NCBI GenBank assembly: GCA_010015745.1
Contig: ML978286.1
Location: 1 to 64,000 of the forward strand
Reading direction: 5' to 3'
Length of the DNA stretch: 64,000 nucleotides
DNA from: Setomelanomma holmii
Lineage: Eukaryota; Ascomycota; Dothideomycetes; Pleosporales; Phaeosphaeriaceae
In this document: piece by piece, positions 20,455 through 32,284 of the stretch
How positions within the stretch are numbered: position 1 is the stretch's first letter
Layout: every line of letters begins with the position of its first letter
Translations under genes and position numbers: made by a program
The notes under the pieces: model-generated
Database searches by the model: none
The model's input: only the letters and a program-made list of their open reading frames with translations
What the model was told of the DNA's origin: nothing

Positions 20455-21813
20455 ATGGTCGATCTCTCTTGGACACTCGGCCATGCCCGCACATTGTACA
20501 CCCATCACAATTCTCCCATTCCCTTATCCACAAAGTCGGGTCACAAAACAACTCTGCCGGCCTTAGCGACGTCGTCCATCCCACCATGCCGCCTCAATCC
20601 GTTCCTCTTCAATGGCCACCTGCAAACAATGTACACAGCACGTAAAGACCCCGGGCCACCAATCTACTACAAACGAAAGGTTTTTCACTCAGATCACTCC
20701 GTATACCCCGGACAATTCGCAGTAGACTTCGTCATCTCGAAAGATGAAGGCGAGCAACAGAAGCTAGACGCTGAACTACCAGAACGCACCACAAATTTCA
20801 CGTCAGAAGAGTGGGAAGCGATACACACCACCGACACGAGACCCATGATCATCGCCCTCCACGGCCTAACAGGCGGATCTCACGAAGTCTACCTCCGCGA
20901 GACCCTCGCACCCCTCACAGCACTAGGCTGGGCCGCATGCGTAATCAACGGCCGCGGCTGCGCCTTATCCAAAATCACCACGCCCCAGCTATTCAACTCC
21001 CGCGCGACATGGGACGTCCGACAACTCGTCCGCACACTCCGCCAGCTATTTCCCAACCGCCCCTTGTACGCGGTCGGTTTCAGTCTTGGCGCGAATATAT
21101 TAACAAACTACGTCGGCGAAGAAGGAGCCTCTTGCATTCTGCGCGCAGCAGTAGCCTGTTCGAATCCATGGAACTTGGAAATCTGCAACGTCGCTTTACA
21201 GTCGACATGGCTCGGTTTGGAAATCTACTGCCGCACAATGGGCCAGAACATGAAGGGTCTCTTCGAACGACACAAGGCGCAAATCCTCCAGAATCCCGAC
21301 ATTGATGAAGACAACGTTAGAAACTGTAGGTATTTGTTCGAGTTTGATCGATACATTCAGGCACCGACGTGGGGGTATCCGACCGAGGGGGCGTATTATC
21401 GGGATGCTCAGAGTGTGGATGCGTTGCTTGGGGTAAGGATTCCGTTTTTGGGGATTAATGCTGAAGATGATCCGGTATGTACTTGTTGTATTCCTGACAT
21501 TATAAGGTTTTGTTACTTGGACTAATGCGTTCGACAGATTTCATCCAAAGCCGCCATCCCGTTCGAGGAGTTCAAGCAGAATCCTTATGCGGTGCTGTGT
21601 ACTACGAATTGGGGCGGGCATCTTGGGCATTTTCAGCTTGGTGGCGGGAGGTGGTTTGCTACGGCGGCGTCGTCGTTTCTTGCCAAGGTACATGATGAGG
21701 TCGACTTTGAGGCGTCGAAGGATGCGATCAAGGCGAGCAAGGTGGATGCACCGAGTAAAGCGTATCCTATCTTCGATCCCACTCACCGCCGCTTGATTTT
21801 GCCAGATGCATAG
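20455..21813 (+). CDS. YheT-like alpha/beta hydrolase
   Basis: Exons 20455-21474 and 21538-21813 (intron 63 nt, GTATGT..GACAG) give 431 residues. The N-terminal PFLFNGHLQTMYTA is the family signature. The fold then shows IIALHGLTGGSHE (oxyanion loop), the nucleophile elbow GFSLGANIL with the catalytic Ser, the acid Asp in GINAEDDP right at the splice site, and the His in NWGGHLGHF. The family includes yeast ethyl-ester synthases Eht1/Eeb1 and animal ABHD1/3, which act on medium-chain or phospholipid acyl groups, so a lipid esterase or acyltransferase role is likely. The exact substrate is open. Confidence 0.88.
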
Positions 21814-21916
21814 ATTGCTGGAGTAACTCGTAGATCTGATTCTTGGGTATCATAGACTTTTAGAACGAATGCATAGACCTTCCCTCCTATTCCATCACAT
21901 GCCTCTGTTCCCCTCT

Positions 21917-22528
21917 TCATCCAAAGCTGACCCTCTTCCTCTGCTTGTACTTCCCATCCTTATCCTTGCGATCCTTCTTCCCGCCTTTCTCCTCATCTAC
22001 ATCCTCCGTTTTCGCCGGCTCACTTCTTCTCCTCTTCTTCTTCAGGTCCTTCTTTCGCTCCTCGAACGCCTTGTCCTTCTCACTCTTGCGCTCCTCGGCC
22101 TCCACGCGCTTCGCTTCTCGTATCTCCTCCAACTGCCGCGCCCGCATTATTTTGCTCTCGATTCGGCCCTCCTTCTCCACATTTACGACGTTCATGATTG
22201 CCAGCATACTCGCTGGATCATCAACGAACTTCTTGCCCTTCTTCACACCTTTGGGTTTTGCGATACCGGCGGGTATTATGCCATTGAGTAGCGGGATGTC
22301 GAGTTCTTTTTCCGAGTAGACGCGACGCTTCTTGCGGCCGTCGAGGGTCTTTGATTTTGTCTTTTGTGCGCCACCAGGTTTCGCGAGAGTAAGCTTCTTC
22401 TGGCGGTTCTTGGATATGCCCTCTGGTTTCGAGGCCGATGATTTTGATTTCGAGGAAGACTTTGCGCCGAGTTTTGCGGATTTTCCTTTTGTACTGGTCT
22501 TGCCCTTTGAGGGCTTTGTGGGCGCCAT
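21917..22528 (-). CDS. loc1: 60S ribosomal subunit assembly/export protein Loc1
   Basis: 203 residues, no intron, very basic and lysine/serine-rich. The central segment [26 protein letters not shown] and [28 protein letters not shown] is the conserved Loc1 core, followed by a charged coiled-coil tail ([18 protein letters not shown]) and a KRR-rich end. Loc1 works in the nucleolus in large-subunit assembly and in yeast also in ASH1 mRNA localisation. It is divergent from vps68 with 255 bp between start codons. Confidence 0.85.
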   Translation of the reverse strand: MAPTKPSKGKTSTKGKSAKLGAKSSSKSKSSASKPEGISKNRQKKLTLAKPGGAQKTKSKTLDGRKKRRVYSEKELDIPLLNGIIPAGIAKPKGVKKGKKFVDDPASMLAIMNVVNVEKEGRIESKIMRARQLEEIREAKRVEAEERKSEKDKAFEERKKDLKKKRRRSEPAKTEDVDEEKGGKKDRKDKDGKYKQRKRVSFG

Positions 22529-22783
22529 CCTGAATTAGTCGTGTTCTTTTAGTGGGGTGGAGGAATTGTCGAGGTACGTGGAGAGTGCTGGTTCGAAACT
22601 TTTGTGGAAGCTGCAAACCCAGATCGGCGGTTGCCCGCAGCTGATCCCGACGTCAAGCGCTAGGGATTCCAACTTCGCAGGCGCGACCGCAGCACAGCTT
22701 GAACATCAGACCTCACACGTGCGAGACAGCTTATATCACTTCTCTCCTACGCCTAGCTGCGCGCATCGAAGCCTCAAGACGTC

Positions 22784-23419
22784 ATGGAATCAAATCACCC
22801 TTTCCGCTTCCCCAGACCGGCATGGCTGAACAGCGCCAACACGAGGACCTTTGGCGTCTACACCGCGGGAGCTCTGGTAGGCAGCCTCTCCAATGCAAGA
22901 CATCGCGCATCAGGTACTAATGTGTAATCAAGTTTGCGCTCGGCTTCTACACCCTCATCGACATCGCCGTATGGTCCAAGTCCATCATGAACCCGTCCGA
23001 GCCGGCCGTACACGTCACCTTCGTCGACTGGATCCCGGGCATCTGCTCTGCGCTCGGCATGCTCGTCATCAACTCGATCGATAAGTCGCGATTGTCTGCC
23101 GATAGCTTCTCATACAGCGGGAATGGCGTTGCGTGGAAGGCGAGGCTAGTGCTGTTCCTGGGCTTCGCGCTGCTGGCGGGCGGACTTGCAGGCAGCGTTG
23201 TCGTAATGGTGATGAAGTACGTCGTTCCGGATGCTGGTTATACGTGGCCGACTACTTGGATGGGCATCGGGAACGTCGTCGTGAACGCCCTGATCATGCT
23301 TAGGTAAGTTGTGCCCGCAGGCTGCAGAAGATGTCAGGAGGCTAACAAGACGTAGCTCTGCAGTGCTCTGGGTAGCACAAAACCTGGAAGACGAGTATAC
23401 ATACAATCTCGCCCTATGA
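22784..23419 (+). CDS. vps68: Vps68, vacuolar protein sorting membrane protein (TMEM50 family)
   Basis: Exons 22784-22876, 22933-23303 and 23356-23419 give 175 residues. The first intron has a perfect TACTAAT branch box and ends in AAG; the second uses GTAAGT and GTAG. Four hydrophobic segments are visible (FGVYTAGALFALGFYTLIDI, WIPGICSALGMLVIN, VLFLGFALLAGGLAGSVVVM and MGIGNVVVNALIM), with the family FVDWIPG motif before the second. Vps68 forms a complex with Vps55 at late endosomes in yeast. The vps55 gene lies convergent 387 bp downstream. Confidence 0.88.
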
Positions 23420-23806
23420 GGCAGCTGCATCTTGCAATCTTTGGCATCGTTTAAGAACGGGTGCAGTAGAAGCACATCATTGTTTGTTAAGCGCGCTCGG
23501 CTGTTGCGGGCGTACTATGCGGTTGGGCCTCGCACGATAAGTGACTGATTGGTTTGTATGATTATTCAGGGTGTTGAAGATCTTTTGTATTTAGCGATAT
23601 CGACCTCCACACCCTGCACTTTCTCACGTTTGACGCAGGAGCTCTGTACGGCAACTGGTGACTCACTGAATGTATTCGTACAAGAACGCTCACAACACTA
23701 TATGAACAACATGATGCGCATGGCTTGCAATAACTCCAATAACGTGCATACAACTACCGCCGCCCTCAAAGCACCGGAGGATGCATTTCCCCGAATCTAC
23801 CCAGCC

Positions 23807-24320
23807 TCAAAACTAGATGGGCTAGTCAGTTATATACTGTCTTCAATAAGATAGTCTATCGAACTCACATCTTCTTGTTCCTGGAAGAACAGCGTGAAGC
23901 TGATAATAGTGGCATAAATCAACAGGCCGCCAAAAACGGACATGGCTGCTGCGCCGCCTGCGATTTGCGCCGAGTGCCATAGCAGGGTTGGCAGCGCAAT
24001 TCCCATAACGACGAAAAAACCCGTCAGGAACCGTCCAAAGTCTACGATGCCATTTCCGTGGCTCTCCATGAAGTCATCCTGGTTGGCGGCTCTGCCGCAT
24101 AGCCAATTCGGTAATGGCGCAATCACGTAGGTTGCGACCACGAGAAGGGTGAGGTAGTTGTGGAAGAGGGCTGCAGAGAGAATGACGAGGAGGAAGCCTA
24201 TCGCAAGGACCTGATGAGCGTCACAGTCAGCGAGGCTGCCATGCGTAGAATGAGGGCGGTGCTATGCGCCGGCGCTGAACATACGAAGGACAGCCCTATG
24301 ATGGTCTTGATGCCGGCCAT
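23807..24320 (-). CDS. vps55: Vps55, vacuolar protein sorting membrane protein (OB-RGRP family)
   Basis: Exons 24320-24285, 24210-23869 and 23812-23807 give 127 residues. The first exon is MAGIKTIIGLSF, the second holds ALFHNY and the family hallmark APLPNWLC, the third is only TTT TGA, so the protein ends EQEDF as expected for fungal Vps55. Four membrane segments are visible. Without the last splice the frame would read twelve extra codons. Vps55 acts with Vps68 in late-endosome-to-vacuole traffic and is divergent from the proteasome gene (390 bp). Confidence 0.88.
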
Positions 24321-24710
24321 GCTGTGCTATTGTGACTGCGTTAGTAGGTCAAGATTTTGGGAGTGTGTGCGCGATAACGGAGAATGGATCGTGTTTGTGT
24401 CCGATGCTTTCGAGGTGCTGCGAGATTGTAGGGTTGCTGTCGTGTAGGCGCCTGGGGTGAGGTTGGAAGTGACGCTTCGGCCGCGCCTACCTTGCCAAGC
24501 CCTAGAGCTTCGGTAGCTCTTGCTGTCGTAACTAACGGTGCCTTGAGCATCAACAACCACAACCCCACTCTACACCACTCCGACACCCGACTTTCCTCGA
24601 ACATCAGCTTCAAATTGGACTAGTCGGTGATAGTTCAATCTCAAATTCCGCTCCAAACGTGTTCACGACCGCGACAAGTATAGAGTAATCCCACAACTCC
24701 CGCATTCACC

Positions 24711-25645
24711 ATGTTCAGAAACAACTACGACAACGATTCGGTTACGTTTTCGCCGCAGGGTCGCATATTCCAAGTTGAGTATGCCTCGGAGGCGGTCAAG
24801 CAGGGTTCAGTTGTCGTCGGCCTCGTCAGCAAAACACATGCCGTGCTTGCAGCCATAAAGGTACGTTGAAACGGCACCGCACCAAGTACGATTCAAGTTT
24901 GCGCGCTGGGCTATCTACTGTACTTCGTTCTATTGTACTTCGAGCAACTCGCAAAATACCGGCGAAAGACATTTAGCATTGCTTGCATGGCTTTCGCCCT
25001 TGAATTGTCACTAACGTCGAGCAGAGGAACGCTGAAGAGCTGTCGTCCTACCAGAAGAAGGTCATCCCGATTGATTCGCACTTCGGTGTCGCCCTCGCCG
25101 GTCTTGCCTCAGATGCCCGAGTACTCTCGAACTTCATGAAGCAACAGTCACTCGCCTCTCGCCTCACATATGACCGCGCCATTCCACTCGCAGAGATCAC
25201 CGCACGCATCGCAGACCGCGCCCAAACCAACACCCAACAGTACGGCCGAAGACCTTATGGTGTTGGACTATTGATTGCTGGTGTCGACGCCAAGGGCCCA
25301 CACCTGTTCGAGTTTCAGCCTAGCGGCGTAACACAGGAGATGCTTGCATGCGGCATTGGTGCTAGGAGTCAGATGGCAAGGACATACCTCGAGAGGCATC
25401 TGGACGAGTTCGACGGCGCAAGCAGGGAGGACTTGATTAAGCATGCATTGAGGGCGTTGAAGGAGTCGCTGTCGCAAGACAAGGAACTTACTGTCGACAA
25501 CACAAGCGTGGGCATTGGCGGCATCAACGAGAACTTCGCGCTGTACGAAGGCCAGGACATCGCTGAGTGGCTGGATGCAACTTTCGAGAACCGAGAAGGC
25601 AACGACGAGGAGGAGGGTGGTGAGGCCATGGAGACAGACTCATGA
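24711..25645 (+). CDS. pre5: 20S proteasome subunit alpha 6 (Pre5/PSMA1 type)
   Basis: Exons 24711-24860 and 25025-25645, intron 164 nt with a CTAAC branch box and GCAG, give 256 residues. The N-terminal [20 protein letters not shown] is the alpha-subunit signature, and [16 protein letters not shown] with [22 protein letters not shown] and FQPSG follow the family order. The alpha ring forms the gate of the proteasome. The C-terminus is acidic ([14 protein letters not shown]), as in alpha 6. Assignment to alpha 6 is by overall sequence memory (YDNDSVTF), not by alignment. Confidence 0.9.
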
Positions 25646-26030
25646 GGCAGATCGCGGGAAGGGTGAGCTGAATCGTCGAAGCAGCACTGGGCGTCCGCCT
25701 GGCTCGCTGGCTATGCAAAAGACGGCGTAGAGCAGATACATTCTAGATCTGCTGCCTTAGATCACGACAGCTAGCTCGCATCAAGATGCAAGCCTAGCTA
25801 CGAGAATGGAATGAATACGATGCAAATGCACAAACATAGACTCTCTGTCCAGATGGTAGCTAAATCAAGCGCATTGGAACGATTGCATGGCGAGGTTGAA
25901 GATCGCGCTCACGTGATGTTGAAGCTCCGAGCGGCATCCGCGAAATCTCGCCGGAGCTCTGTGGCCTTCCCAACGCCCATCCGCAACCCGCAATTCCTTC
26001 ATACCCACGAAACCTCATCCAACCATCACA
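25646..26030. other. Intergenic
   Basis: 3' region of the proteasome gene and promoter of the ATP synthase epsilon gene. No further gene seen. Confidence 0.5.
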
Positions 26031-26383
26031 ATGGCAGCCGCGTGGAAAGCAGCCGGTCTCACGTATGCCTCGAATGTCCGACGCTGCCGCAACTGCATTA
26101 CTGACGGATCTGGACAGCTACAACCGCTACATCGCGGTCGCATCGCGCGTCGTGCGCCGGTCGCTCAAGGAGGAACAGCGCATTGCTGCCGAGCGAAGGG
26201 GCGAGAGCGAACTCAGGTTTGCCAAGTGGGAGGTGAGTGCATACAAGGAGGGCAGCGATGGCGTAGTGATGGTAGCAGAGATGGATGCTAATGGAAGCGC
26301 AGAACGGCAAGCAGGGCGACATCAAGGACCTGAACGCTCAGACTCTGCAAGCACAGGCCGATGCTAAAGCCTCGTCATCTTAA
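26031..26383 (+). CDS. atp15: Mitochondrial ATP synthase subunit epsilon
   Basis: Three exons, 26031-26062, 26118-26232 and 26303-26383, give 75 residues. The start MAAAWKAAGLTYNRYIAVASR and the following VVRRSLKEEQR are the family core: this small subunit sits in the central stalk of F1 with gamma and delta. Introns use GTATGC/ACAG and GTGAGT/GCAG and join in phase. The C-terminus is polar and ends in SSS. The gene is too small to be seen as a single open frame. Confidence 0.9.
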
Positions 26384-26691
26384 GCGATCGCGGACGTATG
26401 GGGCATGATATGGGAGATGGATGCATGGTTAGAGGAAAGCCGCCGAGGTGGTGAATGTATATTTTGTACTATCAAACGCCGTTTGCGCGGAGGAAACACC
26501 AAAAAGCCAATGCACTTCAGGAATTGAGCTCAATCACACTTCCACTAGTTCCGTACATCAAGTCGTGAAGTCTCGATGTTGTCGTGATGCTCCAAGATAA
26601 CAATGGGCTCTTACCAAAAGCTCGCCTTGCATGCAAGGTGTAACTCGGCTGTCACAAACTTCCCGCATCGGCAACTACTCCACCACCGAAC
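26384..26691. other. Intergenic
   Basis: 308 bp between two plus-strand genes. Nothing else seen. Confidence 0.5.
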
Positions 26692-29358
26692 ATGGCAGAT
26701 CCCCCAACTGGGCATGACACCGCCTTAGACCCAGACATACCGAATGTTTCATTTCATGATGGCGCAGGTGAGATTCAAGCTTACGATAAGTGATGCAACT
26801 AATGCCCAATAGTATCGTCACATGTTCATGCCGCCGGATGCAATGCTCAAGCCTCCACGCCGGCGGAATTGCCGCTGAGGCAGTCGCTACGAAAGTCACA
26901 AAGCGTGTATGAGCCTAGAATTCATGATATCACCGAAAAGTTCACGAAAGCTTCGAACGGTACTTATCTTCTTATCATCTCGATTACGCTTGCGGGGCGA
27001 CGGCGGGGCAGGGTCAAGGCTGCCGTGAAACGACTTCCACGTGCTTTCCATGCTTGATACACTCTTACCATCTCGGAAGCAAGACTAACATACTCGCAGC
27101 TCTTGATGTCGGCCAACTCGTCAAAGATGAGTACTTTACCCTGTTCGAGTCCATTGGGGCTATCGAGGTACCACTATTGTAAATCCGATACTTTACTTGC
27201 TGACGAACAACATAGATTATGGACTCTAAAATGGATAGCGGTTTCTTGAAGCCAGGGGAGACACTGGAAGACGACTACGACACTCTCACGCCTGTACTAC
27301 CGGAAGAGCTAATTGGCATCCTGGATCAGTTGCTCTGCTATGAAATGGCATGGCATACTGGGTACCCGCTGTCACAAACCTTGTTCACCTCAGTATACAT
27401 CGACAAGCTCCTCTGGCCGGAGACCAAGGCTTTGGAGCAAGCTCAATTCTATCGAGGTATGGTTGATGACGATCGAAGGCCAGCGCCGCTTTTGCAAGTG
27501 CTCAGAGCGTACTGTCTCGCGCTCATCAAAGGGTGCGACTTCGTCATTGCCAAGATAACAGGGAGAGACTACTTCGAAGAGGAGGACTTCTGTACGCACA
27601 CATACAATCGAGTGTTGTTCGTGAGCCTACCAATGGACGTGTTCTTGAGGGAGCTTGATGCTGCGATGGAAGCCATGGAAGAGTGAGTAGTTATCACGTA
27701 TTCTTCATATGAGGACAATAGGCCTAAATTACCACAGCACCGATCTCCAGATGAACGACGCATTACGAACCGCCATCATCTCTAGACTCGACTTCAGGAA
27801 GGGGTTCCTGCGCGCCCTGGATTTGGATCTCCCTATCGAGCAGATCGCCTACTCTTGGCCTCTCGCTCTGAAGAATCTTCACCAGCTCAAAGCATCACAT
27901 CAGCTCGGCCAAGCCGTACCCGGCGCCTTCAGCACCAAAATGCAACGTCGTCTAGCATCTACAGTTCCACCCCGGCCGGTCGTCGAACTGGATTTCAAAG
28001 ACGCACTAGACAAGCTACAACAGCTCGGAGCTGATTGCGAAGAGGCCACACGCTTCGTCACACTCCCGCAAGACCCACTTGAGTACCAATCATTTCTCTG
28101 GTACTTTGCATCGCGTTTGCCGCCACCGCTGGCCTACGCACGCTCATACCTCGCCACTCTCCTGTTCCATGCAGACGTGCTACAGTCCTCTGTCTCCCTC
28201 CCACTCGCAGACATCAAGTCGCTCGTCTTCCCATCCTCACCAGTCCTCCACCCAATGAATTGGACCTTTTCACCGCCACGCAATCCCATGCTCCCGAAAC
28301 CGCCGCGTCTCCAAATGGCTATTCTGATCGATGACTTCGTTGATCGCACAGGGCAGCCTTACATGGATCTCTGGGTCGCACTTGGCCAAAACCGATGTCG
28401 GCTTCGCAGAATGTTGACACATGTCATCATCGCATGGGACATGTTGCAAGCCGATGCCTCACTCGTCGACACCGAGATCCAAGCTGCAGCAGTAGAAGCC
28501 GGCGTCGCAGACCAAGTCATGGAGTTCTCGATAAGCACGTGGACATACCACAAGAAACTCTGGATGATCGAGAAGATTCTCCTTCTCGGCTTCGAACAGG
28601 ACGTGTTTCTCCCGGATGAGTATGCTGGGATGTATCTCTTCCTCAGCCTCATCGCAACGCGACGAAAAGAACTCCTCCAACGTGTTGAACAACACCATCT
28701 CATGCGCTCCTCACAATTACTGACAGCAAGACGGCTTCGCGAGGCCCAGGAAATCGAGGACGCAGGACCAGATCTCGATAGCTTACTCGCCGAAGCAGAG
28801 GGCACGGCTTCGCTGAGTCTCGCACTAGCTCGCTTGTATATCATCTTATTATATCTCGGCCTCCTGCCCATTCCCAAACGCCCGTTTAGCTCCGAAGCCC
28901 TGCGCTATGAACTTCGCATGAAACCCTTCCTGGCCTTACAACCACCAGAAGTCCCGCCGTTTGAAGACTTCAAGGCCCATACGCAGCCGTACGGAGCGTA
29001 CGACAGTCCTCTTCCAGCATTGACCGAAGATCTAAGGAAGAAAGACTCGGAACTCTGGACCGAAATTGATGCCAGTATCAAAGCAGCCAAGGACTCGTTT
29101 GCCGAGGTTAAGAGACTCGGTGCTCGTGCAGCGAAGGCAGAGGGTGTGGAGAAGGCGTGGAGCAAGGAAGTTCAGGGGAAGTTGGCGAGCTGTGTTGCAT
29201 TGGGCGTTGCGGTTGCTGGTGTGAAGGATGCGGTTGGGAGGAAAGAGGAGAGTGTCAGCGTGAGAGAGGGTTTGGGAGTTAAGGTTGAGGTTCCAGAGAG
29301 TGGGATGGGAAAGAGGTATGCAGAGGTATGGGTTGTAGTGAAGGTTCTCAAGACATGA
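26692..29358 (+). CDS. mak10: NatC N-terminal acetyltransferase auxiliary subunit Mak10/Naa35
   Basis: Five exons: 26692-26767, 26813-26959, 27100-27167, 27216-27682 and 27738-29358, all in phase, giving 792 residues. The early part ITEKFTKASNALDVGQLVKD and EYFTLFESIGAIEIMDSKMDSG is the family signature (usually MDPKMDSG). The rest is helical with LCYEMAWHTGYPLSQTLFTS and YCLALIKGCDFV. Naa35 anchors the NatC complex (with Naa30 and Naa38), which acetylates proteins starting with Met followed by a hydrophobic residue. Length fits the family. Confidence 0.9.
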
Positions 29359-29604
29359 GCACGTTGCAATTGGGAGGGGAAAGAGATGGAAGGAAGCGCA
29401 TGCTACCGCATGAATACGTAGACGAAACACCGGACCAGCTGCGCAGTAGTCCTACTCCAGAAAATGCCACCCCAAACCAAACCGTGGGTATCATATTACA
29501 TGCGCCATAACACCATACCAGTTCCACTCTCTCTGGCCTCACGCCATCTTCCTATGTGAACACAATGATCCATGACAACGCGTTCCATGACCGGAACATA
29601 CGCA

Positions 29605-30018
29605 TCAACCTTTAGATCCCCTCAACGTCCTCTCGCTGACCTTCCTAATACTCCGTGCCGAAATGCCGCGTTCGCCGAATTGCTTCGACTTGATGCTCGC
29701 TTCGTTGATCAACCTACCACTTGTCAGCTTCCCTCTCTCTGTAATCTCCTTCTTGCTGCACTCATATCCGCGCTCGTCTGGGTACGAGGGCAAAGGGCTC
29801 GGAATGGGCTGGGCTGGACGTACTCTTGCATAAAGAGCGCATAGTTGAGATAGATCTACCATCACCATACGTCAGCATTTTCCCAGCAGGATCTTGAAGT
29901 ATCTAGGCCGGAGCAGTAGTGCGCGTACTAGGATATCGACATTCTTGCTCAATTGACGGTTTGAATGCGCTTTGATGATCTTCTTGAGCGTGCCGCGGGG
30001 GTAGAGTGTCTGTGCCAT
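29605..30018 (-). CDS. CENP-W-like histone-fold protein
   Basis: Three exons, 30018-29929, 29855-29824 and 29713-29605, join in phase (GTACGC..GGTAG and GTACGT..GGTAG) and give 76 residues. The sequence MAQTLYPRGTLKKIIKAHSN, then LSKNVDILIYLNYALFMQEL, then INEASIKSKQFGERGISARS is a histone fold of the CENP-W/Wip1 type: helix 1, long helix 2, short helix 3 with the KQ.GER-IS-R segment. CENP-W with CENP-T is part of the inner kinetochore. The short length fits. An alternative is another small histone-fold partner such as Mhf2/CENP-X. No single frame covers it, so it is easily missed. Confidence 0.75.
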
Positions 30019-30422
30019 GATTCGCTTCGTGGTGGCACCGGCTTTCTGCAGCGTAGTTGAGGAGTTGCGGGGATCGTAGGGGCTTGTACGGGTATGCGGG
30101 ATGCGCTTGTTACGGTGTTATTGCTCGTTGGTTGTGTTCGTGATGTCGGTGTTGATGATTGACGTGCATCGGCGTCCGTGCACGATCGCGTAAACACGTG
30201 CGAACAGGTGTTCACGCAGCTGCATCCACGACACAGCCGGTTTTCTCCGGTGCTCCGACCCATAACAGTTTCTCACTTCGATGCATGCGATGTGGATGGA
30301 AGCGTGGATTTGAACAAACGGACTGCTAATATGGGACACTTCTATCTGGGACTATCACAAGATAATGTTACACAAGCCCCAGGCCAAACGAGATTTGCCA
30401 GTGAAACCACTTCCAACTGTAT
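30019..30422. other. Intergenic between CENP-W-like and qcr2 genes
   Basis: Promoter of the CENP-W-like gene and 3' region of qcr2. Open frames present here are shadows without coding signs. Confidence 0.45.
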
Positions 30423-31967
30423 TTACACCTTGAGACCAATCTCCTCGGCGAACGGTAGGACGAACAGATCTCCGACCGCAGATACTGAGGCGCGGTTCTC
30501 GAGTAATTGCTTGGCAGCCTGTGCATGTTCGTTAGCATGCATCTCGGGAAATGCTTGCATTGATATAGACTTACAGACTTCACGGCCTCTTCTGACACGC
30601 CATCAATCTTCTTGGCAACCTCGTCGATCTGGTAAGCTTGTGTGTTGTGAATGAGGCCGTTGCCGGTAAGCTCAAGACCAGCACGGACGTCCTGGCCGTG
30701 CTCAAGCTCCTTGAACTTGGCTGCCGCCTTTGCTTTCGAGATCTGCTCACTTGAGATTTCGCCAGCAGCAATCTTCTTGATGGCCTCGACAGCGGCCTTG
30801 GCGGTGTCACGGACACCCGTGGCCGAGCCAGTGATGGTGGTGTACAGGAGACCAGCATCCGAGTAAATGGCGCTGGTGGTCTTGACCTTGACGCCTGGGG
30901 TGGCAGCGTTGCCGAGGATGGTGAAGCCGGGTGACCACTTGACGGCTGACTGTCCGCCGAGAAGGGAGCCGAGGACGGCAATCTCAGGCTTGTAGAACTT
31001 GCCAGTGAACGAGCTGGAGCCAGGGAAAGCAATGACCATAGCGTTCCCGCCATCGTGAGCAATGCGCTCCTCTCCGCCGACATACTTGGTCTGCTCCGCA
31101 CCAACTGATGACTGCTCAATTGGCTGAGCCGGGACGTCGTCGAAGAACTCGTTTACCCACTTGGAGAAGTCGCCGTGGTCCGCGCCGTTGGCGACGAGGG
31201 CAAAGTTAGGCTTGGCGTATGCGATCTTGGAGTAGTATTCGATGGTCTGAGCGTCGAGGTACTTTGTGTATGGAGTTTGCGAGGCGGAGGCGGTGGGCGT
31301 GCCGAGGCCGCGGTGGAAGGCGAGGCTATGGGCGGAGTTGGTGGCCATATCAGTGACGCTGGAGAGGAACTTCTTGTGGGCAAAGTCGATGAGCGGGAGG
31401 ACCTCTTCCGAGTAGACGTATGCTGTACCATGTCAACTTCATCCCACCGTGTCAATGCCGAGGGTTTTGCGTACGGAGGTACTTTGTCTTGCTGGCAACC
31501 TCGCCAAGCAGCTCCACAAAGTAGGGCAGGTCATCGCGGAGGAACTTGGCCTCGAGGACCAGATTCTCGCGCGAGTGGTAGCTGGTCAGCGCAGCTCCCA
31601 GAAGCTCGGATTCGCGAACGATGCGCAGCGTAGACCGTCTCTCAGTACCCTGCAATGCAATTGGCCGTCAGTCGAGCTCCCCTCAGCAATTGGCCGCGAT
31701 GCATCGTACCCGGAAAGCGAAGTTGCTGAGACCCTCGGTCAGGCCGGGCAGCGGCTGGAAACGCGTGCCAGCCTTTGCAACCAGCGCAAGCGTCGTCGTA
31801 GGGCCTGCAAAGTCTCTGCTGGCGAACTTGACGCCCTTGGCCTCGCCGGCCTCATACTGGAACGAGCCGGACGCAGGGCTTGCGAGTCCCCGGCGCTGGC
31901 TCTGGCGGGCAGCCTGCAGGCGCGCGGCACGCTGAGCGCCCCGGCAGGCGGTGGAGCGGGAGAACAT
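30423..31967 (-). CDS. qcr2: Cytochrome bc1 complex core subunit 2
   Basis: Four exons, 31967-31710, 31649-31475, 31422-30575 and 30518-30423, give 458 residues. The N-terminus is Arg/Ala-rich (RSTACRGAQRAARLQAARQS), a mitochondrial presequence. The M16-type fold shows LALVAKAGTRFQPLPGLTEG with no HxxEH zinc motif, as expected for the inactive core 2, then RITRE-like RIVRESELLGA, and the C-terminal domain with VIAFPGSSSFTG and EISSEQISKAKAAAKF. Core 2 is a structural subunit of complex III in the inner membrane. Divergent from rpc82 with 317 bp between starts. Confidence 0.9.
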
Positions 31968-32284
31968 GGTGAAGAGGGCGCCGAGCGGGGGGCTGTCTCG
32001 ATTGTGGTGGTGGGCAATTGGATGGATGCGAGCTGCGGCAGGATGCGGTCGTGAGAGAGCAAATGTCGAACTTGCTGATCTAAGCCAAAAAGGCGCACGC
32101 TGATTCGCCGCATCGTGGTCACCCATTACTCCCCGCCGCATTTTCCGTCGCGCTGCTGCAAGCCGACACTTTTCTACAATAGCTTGCCGAAGCTGGTCTG
32201 CCACACCTACTCGACACACTAAACCAATGTCTGCCCGGTAGCACTAAAGTCACCTAGATATCTGGCAAATATCTAGGCTCCACC
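31968..32284. promoter_or_regulatory. Divergent promoter region, qcr2 / rpc82
   Basis: 317 bp separate the two start codons, which point apart, so they share an upstream region. No clear TATA box. The block CACCATG at 32281-32287 gives rpc82 a good start context. Confidence 0.5.
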
